A stretch of 64,000 nt of DNA from Companilactobacillus zhongbaensis (lineage in GTDB: Bacteria; Bacillota; Bacilli; Lactobacillales; Lactobacillaceae). Positions 9,543 to 18,756 of the stretch are shown in pieces (positions within the stretch are counted from its first letter, which is position 1; each line of letters starts with the position of its first letter). Position numbers and translations under genes: made by a program. The notes under the pieces were generated by a model. It searched no databases, was not told the origin of the DNA, and saw only the letters and a list, made by a program, of their open reading frames with translations. The stretch covers positions 1 to 64,000 of the forward strand of contig NZ_RHOM01000006.1 in NCBI RefSeq assembly GCF_003946515.1. The letters run 5' to 3'.

Positions 9543-9959
9543 CTAAGCCTCCCCTAAACAATCACATTCAACGCGCTCAGGTGCAGTCTTCTTCTTCTCT
9601 TGAAGCAAGGAAATCATATCATCAATATCACCTTGAGAAATCTCCGAATTACCGATCAGATCCTCAATAGCCTTTCCTTTCTTCATACAGCACAAACTAT
9701 TAAAAAGCCGATTAACATTTTGATGAATAGCATCACTCTCATCGATCATCGGCGTATAAACATAAGGACGAGCAGACTCATCAGCCCGCAAAAAATCCTT
9801 CTTCTGCAAGCGAGTAATCAAAGTCTTAACAGTAGCTTCCTTCCAAGCAGTCTTACGCTTCAAATACAAAATAGCATCCTTACTAGTACCAGAACCCAAA
9901 GTCCAAAAAATCCGCATAACACTCCACTCAGCATCACTCATAGTCTCAATATTAGCCAT
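9543..9959 (-). CDS. copY: CopY/TcrY-family copper-responsive repressor
   Basis: Penicillinase-repressor (BlaI/MecI) type winged-helix protein of 138 residues. The DNA-binding domain occupies about 1-75 (SDAEWSVMRIFW, TVKTLITRLQKK). Family members usually end in a C-x-C-x4-C-x-C metal site. Here the protein stops after a single ECDC and five more residues, so half of the usual site is missing; another Cys pair (CC) lies near residue 95. The repressor is expected to leave the cop boxes when copper replaces zinc. It is the first gene of copY-copB. Confidence 0.9.
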   Translation of the reverse strand: MANIETMSDAEWSVMRIFWTLGSGTSKDAILYLKRKTAWKEATVKTLITRLQKKDFLRADESARPYVYTPMIDESDAIHQNVNRLFNSLCCMKKGKAIEDLIGNSEISQGDIDDMISLLQEKKKTAPERVECDCLGEA

Positions 9960-9977
9960 ATCAACACCTCCTTAAAT

Positions 9978-9987
9978 TACACTTGTA
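9978..9987 (-). promoter_or_regulatory. Cop box (CopY operator), proximal
   Basis: TACACTTGTA matches the cop box consensus TACANNTGTA exactly. It lies 18 bases upstream of the copY ATG. Confidence 0.85.
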
Positions 9988-10004
9988 TATTTTATTCAAT
10001 TACA

Positions 10005-10020
10005 GTTTACATCCGTAAAC
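10005..10020 (-). promoter_or_regulatory. Cop box (CopY operator), distal
   Basis: GTTTACATCCGTAAAC is a palindrome containing TACATCCGTA, one base off the cop box consensus. Its centre is about three helical turns from the proximal box, consistent with the pairs of boxes seen in front of copY operons. Confidence 0.7.
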
Positions 10021-10052
10021 TACGAATAGTAAAGGAAAATGCTTGAAAAAAA

Positions 10053-10171
10053 GAGAGCGGAGAGGCACGGTCAGCTGCTGAGGATTAACGCGTGTAGTCG
10101 CACAAGGTGCTGCGAAGCAGCGCCGCGACTACATGTGTTAACCGGAGGCCGCTGTGCCTCGGAGCTCGTTT
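10053..10171 (+). repeat. Family C structured repeat, copy C1
   Basis: Begins GAGAGCGGAGAGGCAC and ends GGAGCTCGTTT. Nested stems: GAGGCAC/GTGCCTC (outer), GGATTAAC/GTTAACC, GTGTAGTCGC/GCGACTACAT, and GGTGCTGC-GAA-GCAGCGCC at the tip, containing GCGAAGC. CAGCTGCTGAGG and CCGGAGGCCGCTG are shared with all other copies. Unlike the others it lies upstream of a gene (copY), in the opposite orientation. Confidence 0.85.
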
Positions 10172-10222
10172 CCGCTATAAAACGGGCAACGTTTGGCAAC
10201 AAAACAAAACCAGCAACACCAC

Positions 10223-10252
10223 CGCGAGAGTGCGAGCACCGAGCACGCGAGC
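10223..10252. repeat. Small GCGAGAG hairpin motif
   Basis: CGCGAGAGTGC, then GAGCACC, then GAGCACGCGAGC. A near copy is at 13490-13512. It resembles the first and last bases of family C (GAGAG-TGC and GAGCTC) with the middle lost, so it may be a decayed copy. Confidence 0.45.
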
Positions 10253-10299
10253 CAAAAAAAACTAAAAATGCCCTTGAACTTGCTTTTGAACAAGCTTTT

Positions 10300-10674
10300 G
10301 AACTTACTAACAATCAATAAAAACTGAGATAGACCACAAAATATAGGACGAGCAAATAAAGCCAACTTGCACAATAAAACTCGATCTCCACCCACAAAAA
10401 GGGGGGATGCTGCATTATCTAGACGGAGGGGCCCGAGGATACAGCCCTCAGTGGTGAAATAATGGAACGTAAGTGCTAACGCACTTGCGCAACTGGTTCT
10501 TGGTGGTGGCTACACCACCGAACAACTAAGGAAGCCAGCGGCTGTATCCCCGGGCCCCGGAGTCGGCAGTGAACCTCCCACCAAACTACTACCACAAACC
10601 CAAACACACCAAAAATCACCAACATCCAACCAAAAAAAACGCTTCTCGTCTGCCAAAAACTCTCTCACCTCAAG
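10300..10674 (-). repeat. Family B modular cruciform element, copy B1 (core 10421-10575)
   Basis: Lies behind the nrdJ terminator in the nrdJ direction. The core is closed by GGGGCCCGAGGATACAG pairing with CTGTATCCCCGGGCCCC. The inner cassette has two hairpins, GTAAGTGC/GCACTTGCGC and GGTGGTGGC/ACACCACC, and is nearly identical to the cassette of family A copy A6. Both flanks (GGCAGACGAGAAGCG on one side; GGTCTATCTCAG and GTTGGTAAGTTC on the other) are conserved in B2 and B3, so the conserved block is about 375 bases. No protein-coding sequence is supported within it. Confidence 0.87.
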
Positions 10675-10714
10675 AAAAAAAGCATCCTTGGAAAAACAAA
10701 CTCCAAGAATGCTC
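10675..10714 (-). terminator. Rho-independent terminator of nrdJ
   Basis: On the minus strand AGCATTCTTGG pairs with CCAAGGATGCT and is followed by seven T, ten bases past the nrdJ stop and directly in front of element B1. Confidence 0.85.
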
Positions 10715-10724
10715 AAAATCAAAT

Positions 10725-12971
10725 CTAGCGAATAGGACAAGCACCGCCAGCACAATCAGACTGATCAACCAAATCCAAATCCTTCTGATCATGATTATTA
10801 TTTTCAATAGCAAACTCTTCAGCAACATCACCATGGATCTCACTCAAGCGTTTCAAATAAGTTTCCTTATCAATAGGTTCCTTAGGAGCTTGTTCAAAAT
10901 CAGCCCCAGTATAAGGCAACAATGAAGTCGACTTAGTAATATTACGATATTGTCTCATCAAAGGTGCGATCTGATCGCCTTCCTCAGGTTGGAAAGTAAC
11001 TGTACAACTAACGGCATTATCTGACCAGTAAGTTTGTAAGAAAGCTTGTGTAGCAAATTGTTCAGCAATCGAAACATTACCAGCTGAAGCAAAGTTTTCT
11101 GAGTCAGCATTTTCAGCTTGAACAGGGAACTCAACACACATAGTGTTCTTAGTATAAACATCAGGTTCAATCTTGTATCCACAAGCCTTCAAAGCTGGAA
11201 GCAATGGATCAGAATCTTGGAATCTGATTCTTTGAATCAAGTAACCTGAATAGTGGAAGTGCATACCTTCTGAAACACCAGCAAGTTTAGCAACTGTACC
11301 TGATGGTTTAACAGTTGTGTGCTTAACTGACATATTGCAGTTCAAAGTTTCAGAATAATCTCTATCTGCATCCACTACATCTTGATACATTTTTTCAAAA
11401 GCTTTAACGATTTCTGGATCATAAATAGGTTTCTTGTATACAGAACCAGTTTCTTGATCAACTGCATCTTCAAAGCCAGTTACTAAACGGTGACCAAAGT
11501 TAGTTAGGATCCAGTCTTGGATACCTGACATGGAAACACCGATTCTTCTATTCTTAGCAATGGCATTACGTGAAACTTCCCAGTCGTAATTACTGAATGT
11601 AACACGTTTAGTATATCTAGCAGCCAAAGCAAAGGCTTCATCCAAGTTCCAGTCTTGTTCCGTAGCAACTTGTGGGAAAATTTCGAATAAGTTGCAAGGT
11701 TCACCGTTACTCAATGAGATCTCACCACAAGGATTAGTACCTTCAACTTCAGGATCAGCATTTTCGTTATAGCCGTCAATAATACGACCATAATGTTTCG
11801 ACAAATCAAGGTTAACGATACCTGGTTCACCATTATGTCTGATCGAGTCAGCAATTGGTTGGTAATCATTGAACATAGTATCAACAGCCACACTATTGTT
11901 TGATGCCCAACGGTGATGATAAAGCTTATCTTTATCTTGTTTCATAGTAATAAAGTCATCGTCTTCTGCTCCACCTAAAGCTAATTCAGCGGAACGACGA
12001 ACGTTACCAGCAACAACAGTCTTACCGATCATGTTACCCATATCAGTAGCGTCAACTGAAGTAATGTTGTGACCAACTTTGTCATTCAACAAGTTATTGA
12101 TGTCTTCAAACATTTCGATCAATGGAACAGGACCTGAAGCAGTACCACCAAATCCTTTGATCTTTTCACCCTTAGCACGGATATCAGTAATATCCAAAAC
12201 TACTTGCGAAGTACGATCAGGATTAGTACCACTGAAGTGGTTATCCATCATAGTTGCGTTACCAACGACCCAACCTTCACGTGAATCAGGAAGGTTGTAG
12301 TATCTACCTGCTTCAAGGTCATTCTTTTCGATCCAGTCGTCACGGTCGACAGCACCAGCAGCGATAGATTCGTCATAAGAAGCGCTTTCTTTACCGATCA
12401 AAACAACCAAATCAGTCTTAACATCAACTTCTGGGATTTGTTTAACGTTGTCTGGAACAACAGAAAAACCAACGCCGCCACCCTTCATCAATTGATCGAA
12501 CATAAATGAATAAGGCATAGAAACAGCCTTTTGATCTTGATCCAAGTATTCAGGCACGATATGGCTATCACCATATTTTTGTGGTCTAACAGCAATAAAC
12601 CAGCAATTGTTAAGAGCATCACCATTTCTATCTTGATATTCAGTACCAGAGATCCAGAGGTTTCTTCCTGATGGTGTAGCTGCCAATCCGTAAACTAGCT
12701 TGTACAAGTTCTGAGCTTCTTCAACTAATTCGTTGTAAACGTCTGTACTAATGGTCTTAGCATGCAAACGAGGATCGAGGTTAATATTACCTTCGATCAC
12801 ACGCTTAACAGTTTCATCCCAGTTTTCAGTACGTCCAAGTTTAGGAATGTAACGTGCATAAGTTCTTTTATATGTAACCCACCCGAGTTCGCCCCAGTGT
12901 GGTTTAATTTCTTCTTTAACTTGGTCAATAAATGATTGACTAAGTTCAATTTTAGTTTTAATGATGTCCAT
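10725..12971 (-). CDS. nrdJ: Adenosylcobalamin-dependent ribonucleoside-triphosphate reductase (class II)
   Basis: Reduces ribonucleoside triphosphates to deoxyribonucleotides using coenzyme B12 and no oxygen. At about 748 residues it matches the monomeric enzyme of Lactobacillus leichmannii in length and character. NPCGEISLS in the barrel carries an active-site Cys, PSGTVAKLAG is the phosphate-binding region, and the tail CAGGACPIR has the mobile Cys pair that re-reduces the active site. ATG at 12971 is preferred to a GTG nine bases upstream because that GTG is part of the ribosome site GAGGTGAG. The gene is monocistronic. Candidate NrdR boxes lie just upstream; no B12 riboswitch was seen. 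Confidence 0.95.
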   Translation of the reverse strand: MDIIKTKIELSQSFIDQVKEEIKPHWGELGWVTYKRTYARYIPKLGRTENWDETVKRVIEGNINLDPRLHAKTISTDVYNELVEEAQNLYKLVYGLAATPSGRNLWISGTEYQDRNGDALNNCWFIAVRPQKYGDSHIVPEYLDQDQKAVSMPYSFMFDQLMKGGGVGFSVVPDNVKQIPEVDVKTDLVVLIGKESASYDESIAAGAVDRDDWIEKNDLEAGRYYNLPDSREGWVVGNATMMDNHFSGTNPDRTSQVVLDITDIRAKGEKIKGFGGTASGPVPLIEMFEDINNLLNDKVGHNITSVDATDMGNMIGKTVVAGNVRRSAELALGGAEDDDFITMKQDKDKLYHHRWASNNSVAVDTMFNDYQPIADSIRHNGEPGIVNLDLSKHYGRIIDGYNENADPEVEGTNPCGEISLSNGEPCNLFEIFPQVATEQDWNLDEAFALAARYTKRVTFSNYDWEVSRNAIAKNRRIGVSMSGIQDWILTNFGHRLVTGFEDAVDQETGSVYKKPIYDPEIVKAFEKMYQDVVDADRDYSETLNCNMSVKHTTVKPSGTVAKLAGVSEGMHFHYSGYLIQRIRFQDSDPLLPALKACGYKIEPDVYTKNTMCVEFPVQAENADSENFASAGNVSIAEQFATQAFLQTYWSDNAVSCTVTFQPEEGDQIAPLMRQYRNITKSTSLLPYTGADFEQAPKEPIDKETYLKRLSEIHGDVAEEFAIENNNHDQKDLDLVDQSDCAGGACPIR

Positions 12972-12995
12972 CAAGCTCACCTCAAAAAATATTTA

Positions 12996-13043
12996 ACACA
13001 ACATATGGTATCTCTTTTAAATGAACTTAACAACATCTAGTAT
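12996..13043 (-). promoter_or_regulatory. Candidate pair of NrdR boxes and -10 of nrdJ
   Basis: ACACAACATATGGTAT (12996-13011) matches the NrdR box ACACWATATATWGTGT at 13 of 16 positions. A second, weaker match (11 of 16) starts 32 bases away at 13028, three helical turns, the spacing typical for NrdR box pairs. The second box overlaps a minus-strand -10 hexamer TATACT (13039-13044). No convincing -35 was found. Confidence 0.55.
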
Positions 13044-13049
13044 AAAAAA

Positions 13050-13650
13050 TTATTTTTTCCAAAAGTGCGTGAAACAAAATTTATCACCTGACCCACTCCG
13101 CATAAAATCTATGTGAAACGGTGTCAAGTACCAATTTAAAAATCACCCAAATCAACCCCAAAAAATATTTTTATCAAAAAACACCCTTGCAATTCGACCA
13201 AAACAATGAATCTCATGAGGACATCTTTTCAAAATCCGACTACTCCAAAAACCCACAATTTTCAAGGCTTTTTTCAACAAAAAAGAAAAGGAAAACCACC
13301 ATTTCCAAACACCCAAAAATGGCAAAATAAGCTCATCACAGCTCATAAAGAGATAGCAATAACCCAGTCGGCAATAATTAAAAAAAGAGCTACAATCGCA
13401 AAATAACCCCCAAAAAAGCGAAAAACACAGCCTTTAGATAAAAATGAATAAGAATGACATAGCAAAAACCAAAACCACAAGATGTAGTGCGAGAGTGCAA
13501 AGCACGCGAGCTCCGAAGAAAAAGAAAAAAGCATTCAATCTAAAAAGCACCACAACATCTTGTACCATAAGTTAAAAGATTCAAGTAATGATGAAATCAC
13601 CAGAAACTATCTTTGAACTAGTTCTTAAAAAAGACATTGAATGTTTTTTG
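13050..13650. other. Gene-free A/C-rich stretch
   Basis: Strong strand bias: the plus strand is poor in G and T-poor in long runs of A and C. Open frames here have no ribosome site and low-complexity translations. It holds the small hairpin motif at 13490-13512, flanked by an inverted pair CAAGATGT (13477-13484) and ACATCTTG (13554-13561). Nothing else was recognised. Confidence 0.5.
13490..13512. repeat. Small GCGAGAG hairpin motif, second copy
   Basis: GCGAGAGTGC-AAA-GCACGCGAG with GTGC/GCAC pairing, followed by CTCCGAAG. Closely similar to 10223-10252. Confidence 0.45.
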
Positions 13651-14047
13651 AACTTACCAACAATCAAAGGAACTGAGATAGACCACAAGATATAGGACGC
13701 GCAAATACCGCCAACTTGCACTATAAAACTCGGTCCCCACCCACAAAAAGGGGGATTGTTGCACTATCTAGACGGAGGGGCCCGGGGATACAGACCTCAG
13801 CACCTAAATTATTGTTAGCGATTTATCGCTTACAATAAGACTCGTATTTGAGATTTGCGAAGTGATCTCCTTCGGAAAGCTCAAATCGACGTCAGGTGCG
13901 TTCCAGCGTCTGTATCCCCGGGCCCCGGAGTCGGCAGTGAACCACCACACCAAACTACTACTTCTATCCCACCAAACAAACATCAAAACATCAAAACATC
14001 AACCAAGCAAAACGCAACGAGTCTGCCAAAAACTCTCTCACCTCAAG
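13650..14047 (-). repeat. Family B modular cruciform element, copy B2 (core 13771-13942)
   Basis: Lies behind the ptsI terminator. Outer stem GGGGCCCGGGGATACAGAC/GTCTGTATCCCCGGGCCCC is a perfect 19-base palindrome. Cassette: hairpin TTATTGTTAGCGAT/ATCGCTTACAATAA and a second hairpin TTTGAG..GCGAAG/CTTCGG..CTCAAA, closed by CACCT/AGGTG. Flanks nearly identical to B1 over more than 100 bases on either side, while the cassette is unrelated to that of B1. Confidence 0.87.
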
Positions 14048-14058
14048 CACACCTGCAC

Positions 14059-14090
14059 AAAAAAAAGCTCCAGGTCATCCGACCCAGAGC
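14059..14090 (-). terminator. Rho-independent terminator of ptsHI
   Basis: On the minus strand GCTCTGGGTC-GGAT-GACCTGGAGC followed by eight T, 17 bases past the ptsI stop. Confidence 0.9.
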
Positions 14091-14106
14091 AATCAAAACA
14101 TCAAAA

Positions 14107-15828
14107 CTACTTGAGATATTCCTCAACCAATTTCTTATTATCTTCGTTAGTAATCGACTCAGTAACAGCACGTTCTGCCAAATCCTTAAGATCAGCAGTA
14201 CTCAACTTCTTCATCAAGCTACGAACACGTAGCACAGAAGTTGCGCTCATAGAATACTCGTCTAGTCCCATGCCGAGAAGAAGAGGCACCATAACATTGT
14301 CACCAGCAGCTTCTCCACACATACCAGCCCATTTACCTTCCTTATGAGCAGAATCAATAACATGCTTAACCAATCTAAGAATAGATGGGTTATATGGTTG
14401 ATACAAGTAAGATACACGATCATTACCTCTATCAGCAGCCATAGTATATTGAATCAAATCATTAGTACCAATACTGAAGAAGTCAACTTCCTTAGCAAAT
14501 TGATCAGCTAAGACAGCAGCAGCAGGAACTTCCATCATCATACCCAATTGAATATCGTCAGAAACCTTTGTCCCATCAGCTACTAATTTGGCTTTTTCTT
14601 CTTCGAACACTTTCTTAGCGTCACGGAATTCATTAAGAGTACCGATCATTGGGAACATGATACGTAAGTTACCGAATGCTGATGCACGGAGTAAGGCACG
14701 TAATTGTGTTCGGAAAATATCTTGGCGATCCAAACTAATACGGATGGCACGATATCCTAAGAATGGGTTCATTTCTTCTGGAAGTGGAAGATATGGTAAG
14801 TGTTTGTCACCACCGATATCCATTGTACGGACAACGACTGGCTTACCTTTCATACCTTCAAGGACCTTCTTGTAAGCTTCAAACTGATCATCTTCAGTTG
14901 GAAGTTCATCAGATTGCATATACAAGAATTCAGTACGGTATAAACCGATACCTTCAGCACCGTTTTCAATAACACCTTGTAAATCATCAGGTGTACCGAT
15001 ATTAGCAGCAACATCAAAGTGTTTGCCATCAGCAGTAACAGTAGCTTCGTCTTTGAGTTTTTCCCATTCAGCCTTTTCGGCAGCGAAGTCACTAGCTAAT
15101 TTCTGGTAGTGTTTAACATCTTCGTCTGAAGGATCCAAAATAGCAGCACCATTTAGACCGTCGACGATGATCTTGTCACCATCTTTAGCATCTTTTGTGA
15201 TCGAGTCAGTACCAACTACGGCCGGCAATTCAAGAGAACGAGCCATGATAGCTGAGTGAGCTGTACGACCACCAACATCTGTTACAAAGCCTTTGACGTA
15301 TTTCTTATTTAGTTGTGCGGTATCACTAGGAGTTAAATCGTGTGCTACGATAATAACTTCGCGATCTATTAATGAAGGATTAGGTAATTCTACACCCAAC
15401 AAATGAGCCATCACACGTTTCGTAACATCACGAACATCGGCAGCTCTTTCTTGCATGTAGGCATTATCAGTCATACCTTCAAAAATTTGGATAAAGTTAT
15501 TTGAAACATCGCTAAGTGCTTGTTCAGCATTAACGCTTTGATCTTTGATTTGTTGCTCAACGGCTCCAGTAAATTCTGGATCAGCTAGAATCATCTTGTG
15601 GGCATCAAAAACTTGAGCTTCATCGTCACCAAGAGATTCTTTAGCAATATCTCGGATCTTAGTAAGCTCTTCGTCTGATTTTGCAATAGCATCTTTCAAA
15701 CGACCGATTTCAGCATCAGCGTCTGAGATAGATTTCTTGTCGAAAGATAAATCTGGTTGAACTAAAAGGTAAGCTTCCGCAGTGGCAATTCCATCACTGG
15801 CTGCAATTCCCTTGATAGTTTGAACCAT
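14107..15828 (-). CDS. ptsI: PTS enzyme I (phosphoenolpyruvate-protein phosphotransferase)
   Basis: First enzyme of the sugar phosphotransferase system; takes phosphate from phosphoenolpyruvate and passes it to HPr. The 573-residue length is typical. The active His lies in [21 protein letters not shown] near residue 190. The C-terminal PEP-binding barrel contains the signature with [14 protein letters not shown] and the catalytic Cys in [11 protein letters not shown]. The start ATG overlaps the ptsH stop by one base (TAATG), so the two are translationally coupled. Confidence 0.97.
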   Translation of the reverse strand: MVQTIKGIAASDGIATAEAYLLVQPDLSFDKKSISDADAEIGRLKDAIAKSDEELTKIRDIAKESLGDDEAQVFDAHKMILADPEFTGAVEQQIKDQSVNAEQALSDVSNNFIQIFEGMTDNAYMQERAADVRDVTKRVMAHLLGVELPNPSLIDREVIIVAHDLTPSDTAQLNKKYVKGFVTDVGGRTAHSAIMARSLELPAVVGTDSITKDAKDGDKIIVDGLNGAAILDPSDEDVKHYQKLASDFAAEKAEWEKLKDEATVTADGKHFDVAANIGTPDDLQGVIENGAEGIGLYRTEFLYMQSDELPTEDDQFEAYKKVLEGMKGKPVVVRTMDIGGDKHLPYLPLPEEMNPFLGYRAIRISLDRQDIFRTQLRALLRASAFGNLRIMFPMIGTLNEFRDAKKVFEEEKAKLVADGTKVSDDIQLGMMMEVPAAAVLADQFAKEVDFFSIGTNDLIQYTMAADRGNDRVSYLYQPYNPSILRLVKHVIDSAHKEGKWAGMCGEAAGDNVMVPLLLGMGLDEYSMSATSVLRVRSLMKKLSTADLKDLAERAVTESITNEDNKKLVEEYLK

Positions 15829-16094
15829 TATTCAGCAAGTCCTTCCTTTGTCATTGTTTCTGAAATAGCTGAGATAGCATCTGAAGCATCGTCACCATCA
15901 GCTGTAATTGTAACATCTGATCCTTGGCCTACACCGAGTGACATAACACCCATGATTGACTTAAGGTTTACAGACTTACCATTGAATTCAATGTTGATGT
16001 CTGAACTGAATTTGCTGGCTGTTTGAACCAACATTGTTGCTGGACGTGCGTGGATTCCTGTTTCTGCGATAATGTGAAAGTCTTTGTTTTCCAT
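15828..16094 (-). CDS. ptsH: Phosphocarrier protein HPr
   Basis: Small phosphocarrier of the PTS, 88 residues. H15 in GIHARPAT receives phosphate from enzyme I. S46 in [11 protein letters not shown] is the regulatory site of HPr kinase, so HPr-Ser-P can act as corepressor of CcpA; two candidate CcpA sites are in this window (51937 and 58891). First gene of ptsHI. The promoter TTGAGA-17-TAAATT lies about 60 bases upstream. Confidence 0.97.
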   Translation of the reverse strand: MENKDFHIIAETGIHARPATMLVQTASKFSSDINIEFNGKSVNLKSIMGVMSLGVGQGSDVTITADGDDASDAISAISETMTKEGLAE

Positions 16095-16152
16095 AGTTAA
16101 TACCTCTTCATATTCTAAAAATTATGTAGATATTCTACAATCTTCATCCTTT

Positions 16153-16181
16153 AATTTACCATTATATACCATTGTTCTCAA
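16153..16181 (-). promoter_or_regulatory. Promoter of ptsHI
   Basis: On the minus strand -35 TTGAGA (16176-16181), 17-base spacer, -10 TAAATT (16153-16158). It leaves a leader of about 55 bases before ptsH. Confidence 0.65.
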
Positions 16182-16324
16182 GTATTTTCTATCGTTTTAA
16201 CGGCGCTAGAGCCTAATATCATTGGCTGTACAACGCTTTCAGGCTTGTAATGAAAATAACGGATTATTATTTTTTTTGAAAGACATTATTATAGTAGAAA
16301 TAAATTTTTTTGAAATTCCAAGGC

Positions 16325-16360
16325 TTAGCACTTGCATAGCCAGAGTGCTAATCGTATACT
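16325..16360 (+). promoter_or_regulatory. clpE promoter with CIRCE (HrcA operator)
   Basis: TTAGCACTT, nine bases, GAGTGCTAA (16325-16351) is the CIRCE inverted repeat with one mismatch (last base of the left arm). It covers the -35 TTGCAT (16332-16337); the -10 TATACT (16355-16360) follows at 17 bases. HrcA bound here would block RNA polymerase, giving heat-shock induction. Confidence 0.88.
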
Positions 16361-16397
16361 ATCGTTGTATTCTGAAATAAGGAAAGGTGGGGTGCGA

Positions 16398-18620
16398 ATG
16401 CTCTGTCAGAATTGCCACAAGAATGAGGCAACTATTCACTTATATACGAGCGTCAACGGCAAACGTACCGAAGTAAATCTTTGCCAAGACTGCTATCAGA
16501 AATTAAGAAATCAAGCAAGTGAGGGTAATAATAATATGGCAGGAAATCCATACGGCTTTTCTAGTTTTGAAGACCTCTTCAATGCGATGAATGGTGGCCA
16601 AGGCCAACCTAATGGTTTTGAACAACAAGGTCCCCAAACACAGTCCGGTTTAGGTGGCGATGGCAACCGTGGTGGTCGTCGCGAAGGAAATGGCGTGCTT
16701 GACCAATACGGTGTCGATTTAACTGAACAAGCTAAAAAGGGTCAGATCGACCCAGTCATCGGCCGTGATAAAGAAATCAACCGTGTAATCGAAATATTAA
16801 ATAGAAGAACTAAGAACAACCCAGTATTGATCGGTGAAGCTGGTGTTGGTAAGACAGCTGTCGTTGAAGGATTAGCACAAAAGATCGTCGACGGCGATGT
16901 CCCTGAAAAATTAACTAAAAAACATGTTATCCGTTTAGATGTTGTATCACTAGTTCAAGGAACTGGCGTTAGAGGTCAATTCGAACAACGTATGCAACAA
17001 TTGATCCAAGAATTGCAAAAGAATCAAAACATCATCTTATTCATTGATGAAATTCACGAGATCGTGGGGGCTGGTAACGCTGAAGGTGGAATGGATGCCG
17101 GAAACGTTTTGAAGCCTGCCCTAGCCCGTGGTGATCTTCAATTGGTTGGTGCAACTACCTTAAATGAGTATCGGACAATCGAAAAAGATTCAGCACTTGA
17201 ACGTCGTTTACAACCAGTTCAAGTTAGTGAGCCTTCAGTCGATGAAACAATCCAAATCTTAAAAGGTTTACAACCTAAGTACGAAGATTATCATCACGTT
17301 AAATTCTCTGAAGAAGCTATTCGTGGTGCTGCTGAATTATCAGCTAGATACATCCAAGATAGATTCCTTCCTGATAAGGCTATCGATTTGATCGATGAAG
17401 CTGGTTCAAAGAAGAACTTACAAATCAATCACGTTGACATGTCAGACCTTGAAAACAAGATCTCTGATGCCGAAGTTCAAAAGCAAGCTGCCCTTCGTAA
17501 CGAAGATTATGAAAAAGCCGCTTACTACCGTGATCAAGTAACTAAGTTTCAAGATATGAAAGATAACGCTAAGAAAGAACCAGAAACGAATTCAACCGTT
17601 ACTGAAAAAGATATTGAAAAGATCGTTGAAGAAAAAACTAACATCCCTGTCGGCGAATTGAAGTCTAACGAACAAGCACAATTGAAGAATCTTGAACCCG
17701 ATCTTAAAGCTCATTTGATCGGACAAGACCAAGCAGTTGGCGAAGTAGCTAGAGCCATTCGTCGTAATAGAGTTGGTTTCAACAAATCTGGACGTCCAAT
17801 CGGTTCATTCCTATTCGTAGGACCTACCGGTGTTGGTAAGACTGAATTGGCTAAGCAATTAGCTAAGGAACTCTTCGGAACAGAAGATTCAATGATCAGA
17901 TTCGATATGTCTGAGTACATGGAAAAGTATTCAGTTTCTAAATTGATCGGTTCACCTCCAGGGTATGTTGGTTACGAAGAAGCTGGTCAATTGACTGAAA
18001 AAGTTCGTCGTAATCCATACAGCTTGATCCTACTAGACGAGGTTGAAAAAGCTCACCCTGATGTTATGCACATGTTCTTGCAGATCCTTGATGATGGTCG
18101 TTTGACTGATTCACAAGGAAGAACCGTCAGCTTTAAAGATACTATCATTATCATGACTTCTAATGCGGGTCAAGGTGATACATCTGAAGCTAGTGTTGGA
18201 TTTGGTGCTGAAACATCTGGTAATACTCATTCAATCTTGGATAAGTTGTCAGACTACTTCAAACCTGAATTCTTGAACAGATTCGACGGTATCGTCGAGT
18301 TCAACCCATTAACTAAGGCAAACTTAGTTAAGATCGTTGACTTGATGCTTGAAGACACTAATGCCATGATTGCTGATCAAGGCCTCTCAATTCACGTAAC
18401 TAAAGATGCTAAAGAAAAACTAGTTGATCTTGGTTACAACCCTAAGATGGGTGCTCGTCCACTCAGAAGAGTTATCGAAGAGCAAATTGAAGATAAAGTT
18501 GCCGACTACTACTTGAACAATCCTAAAGATACTCAACTAGAAGCTAAACTTTCAAAAGGCGAAATCGTCATCGGTAAAGCAGCCACAGAACCTGCTACTA
18601 CTACAAAACCAACTGAGTAA
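16398..18620 (+). CDS. clpE: ATP-dependent Clp protease ATP-binding subunit ClpE
   Basis: Hsp100 unfoldase that feeds ClpP, active in stress and disaggregation. The N-terminal zinc finger C3-x2-C6...C29-x2-C32 defines ClpE. Then come AAA-1 ([19 protein letters not shown]), a UVR-like coiled region around residues 360-400, and AAA-2 (GPTGVGKTE). The C-terminal ClpP-binding domain follows. Length 740 residues. ATG at 16398 is preceded by GGAAAGGTGGGG; an upstream in-frame ATG lies inside the CIRCE operator and cannot be used. Two family C repeats and a terminator follow. Confidence 0.96.
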   Translation: MLCQNCHKNEATIHLYTSVNGKRTEVNLCQDCYQKLRNQASEGNNNMAGNPYGFSSFEDLFNAMNGGQGQPNGFEQQGPQTQSGLGGDGNRGGRREGNGVLDQYGVDLTEQAKKGQIDPVIGRDKEINRVIEILNRRTKNNPVLIGEAGVGKTAVVEGLAQKIVDGDVPEKLTKKHVIRLDVVSLVQGTGVRGQFEQRMQQLIQELQKNQNIILFIDEIHEIVGAGNAEGGMDAGNVLKPALARGDLQLVGATTLNEYRTIEKDSALERRLQPVQVSEPSVDETIQILKGLQPKYEDYHHVKFSEEAIRGAAELSARYIQDRFLPDKAIDLIDEAGSKKNLQINHVDMSDLENKISDAEVQKQAALRNEDYEKAAYYRDQVTKFQDMKDNAKKEPETNSTVTEKDIEKIVEEKTNIPVGELKSNEQAQLKNLEPDLKAHLIGQDQAVGEVARAIRRNRVGFNKSGRPIGSFLFVGPTGVGKTELAKQLAKELFGTEDSMIRFDMSEYMEKYSVSKLIGSPPGYVGYEEAGQLTEKVRRNPYSLILLDEVEKAHPDVMHMFLQILDDGRLTDSQGRTVSFKDTIIIMTSNAGQGDTSEASVGFGAETSGNTHSILDKLSDYFKPEFLNRFDGIVEFNPLTKANLVKIVDLMLEDTNAMIADQGLSIHVTKDAKEKLVDLGYNPKMGARPLRRVIEEQIEDKVADYYLNNPKDTQLEAKLSKGEIVIGKAATEPATTTKPTE

Positions 18621-18626
18621 AAATTA

Positions 18627-18746
18627 AGAGAGTGCAAGGAGATGCCCAGCTGCTGAGGATTTAGGGACTATCAGCACTGGAGTGCTGCGGAGCAGTGCTC
18701 GCTGAAAGTTTCTAAACCGGAGGCCGCTATCTCCTGGAACTCGTTT
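18627..18746 (+). repeat. Family C structured repeat, copy C2
   Basis: Begins six bases after the clpE stop, in the clpE direction. Outer stem GGAGAT/ATCTCC, then GGATTTAG/CTAAACC, an imperfect ACTATCAGC/GCTGAAAGT, and a tip GAGTGCTGC/GCAGTGCTC with GCGGAGC in place of GCGAAGC. It ends GGAACTCGTTT. Of the tandem pair this is the copy with the mismatched middle stem. Confidence 0.87.
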
Positions 18747-18756
18747 CCAAAAAAAA

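Noticed and set aside
12972..13150. Cobalamin riboswitch upstream of the B12-dependent reductase gene
   Set aside because: No B12 box or recognisable multi-stem aptamer was found; only promoter-like elements and NrdR-like boxes.
10300..14047. Elements B1 and B2 as ends of a composite transposon carrying nrdJ
   Set aside because: They flank nrdJ in the same orientation, but each lies behind its own gene terminator, more copies occur across the window, and there is no transposase between them.
13862..14347. Open frame of about 160 codons overlapping ptsI
   Set aside because: It crosses element B2 and the ptsI terminator and then runs antisense to ptsI; no ribosome site and no family character.
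16220..16245. cre site in front of ptsH
   Set aside because: TGAAAGCGTTGTAC has a good left half but mismatches at three of the last four consensus positions and lies far upstream of the promoter.
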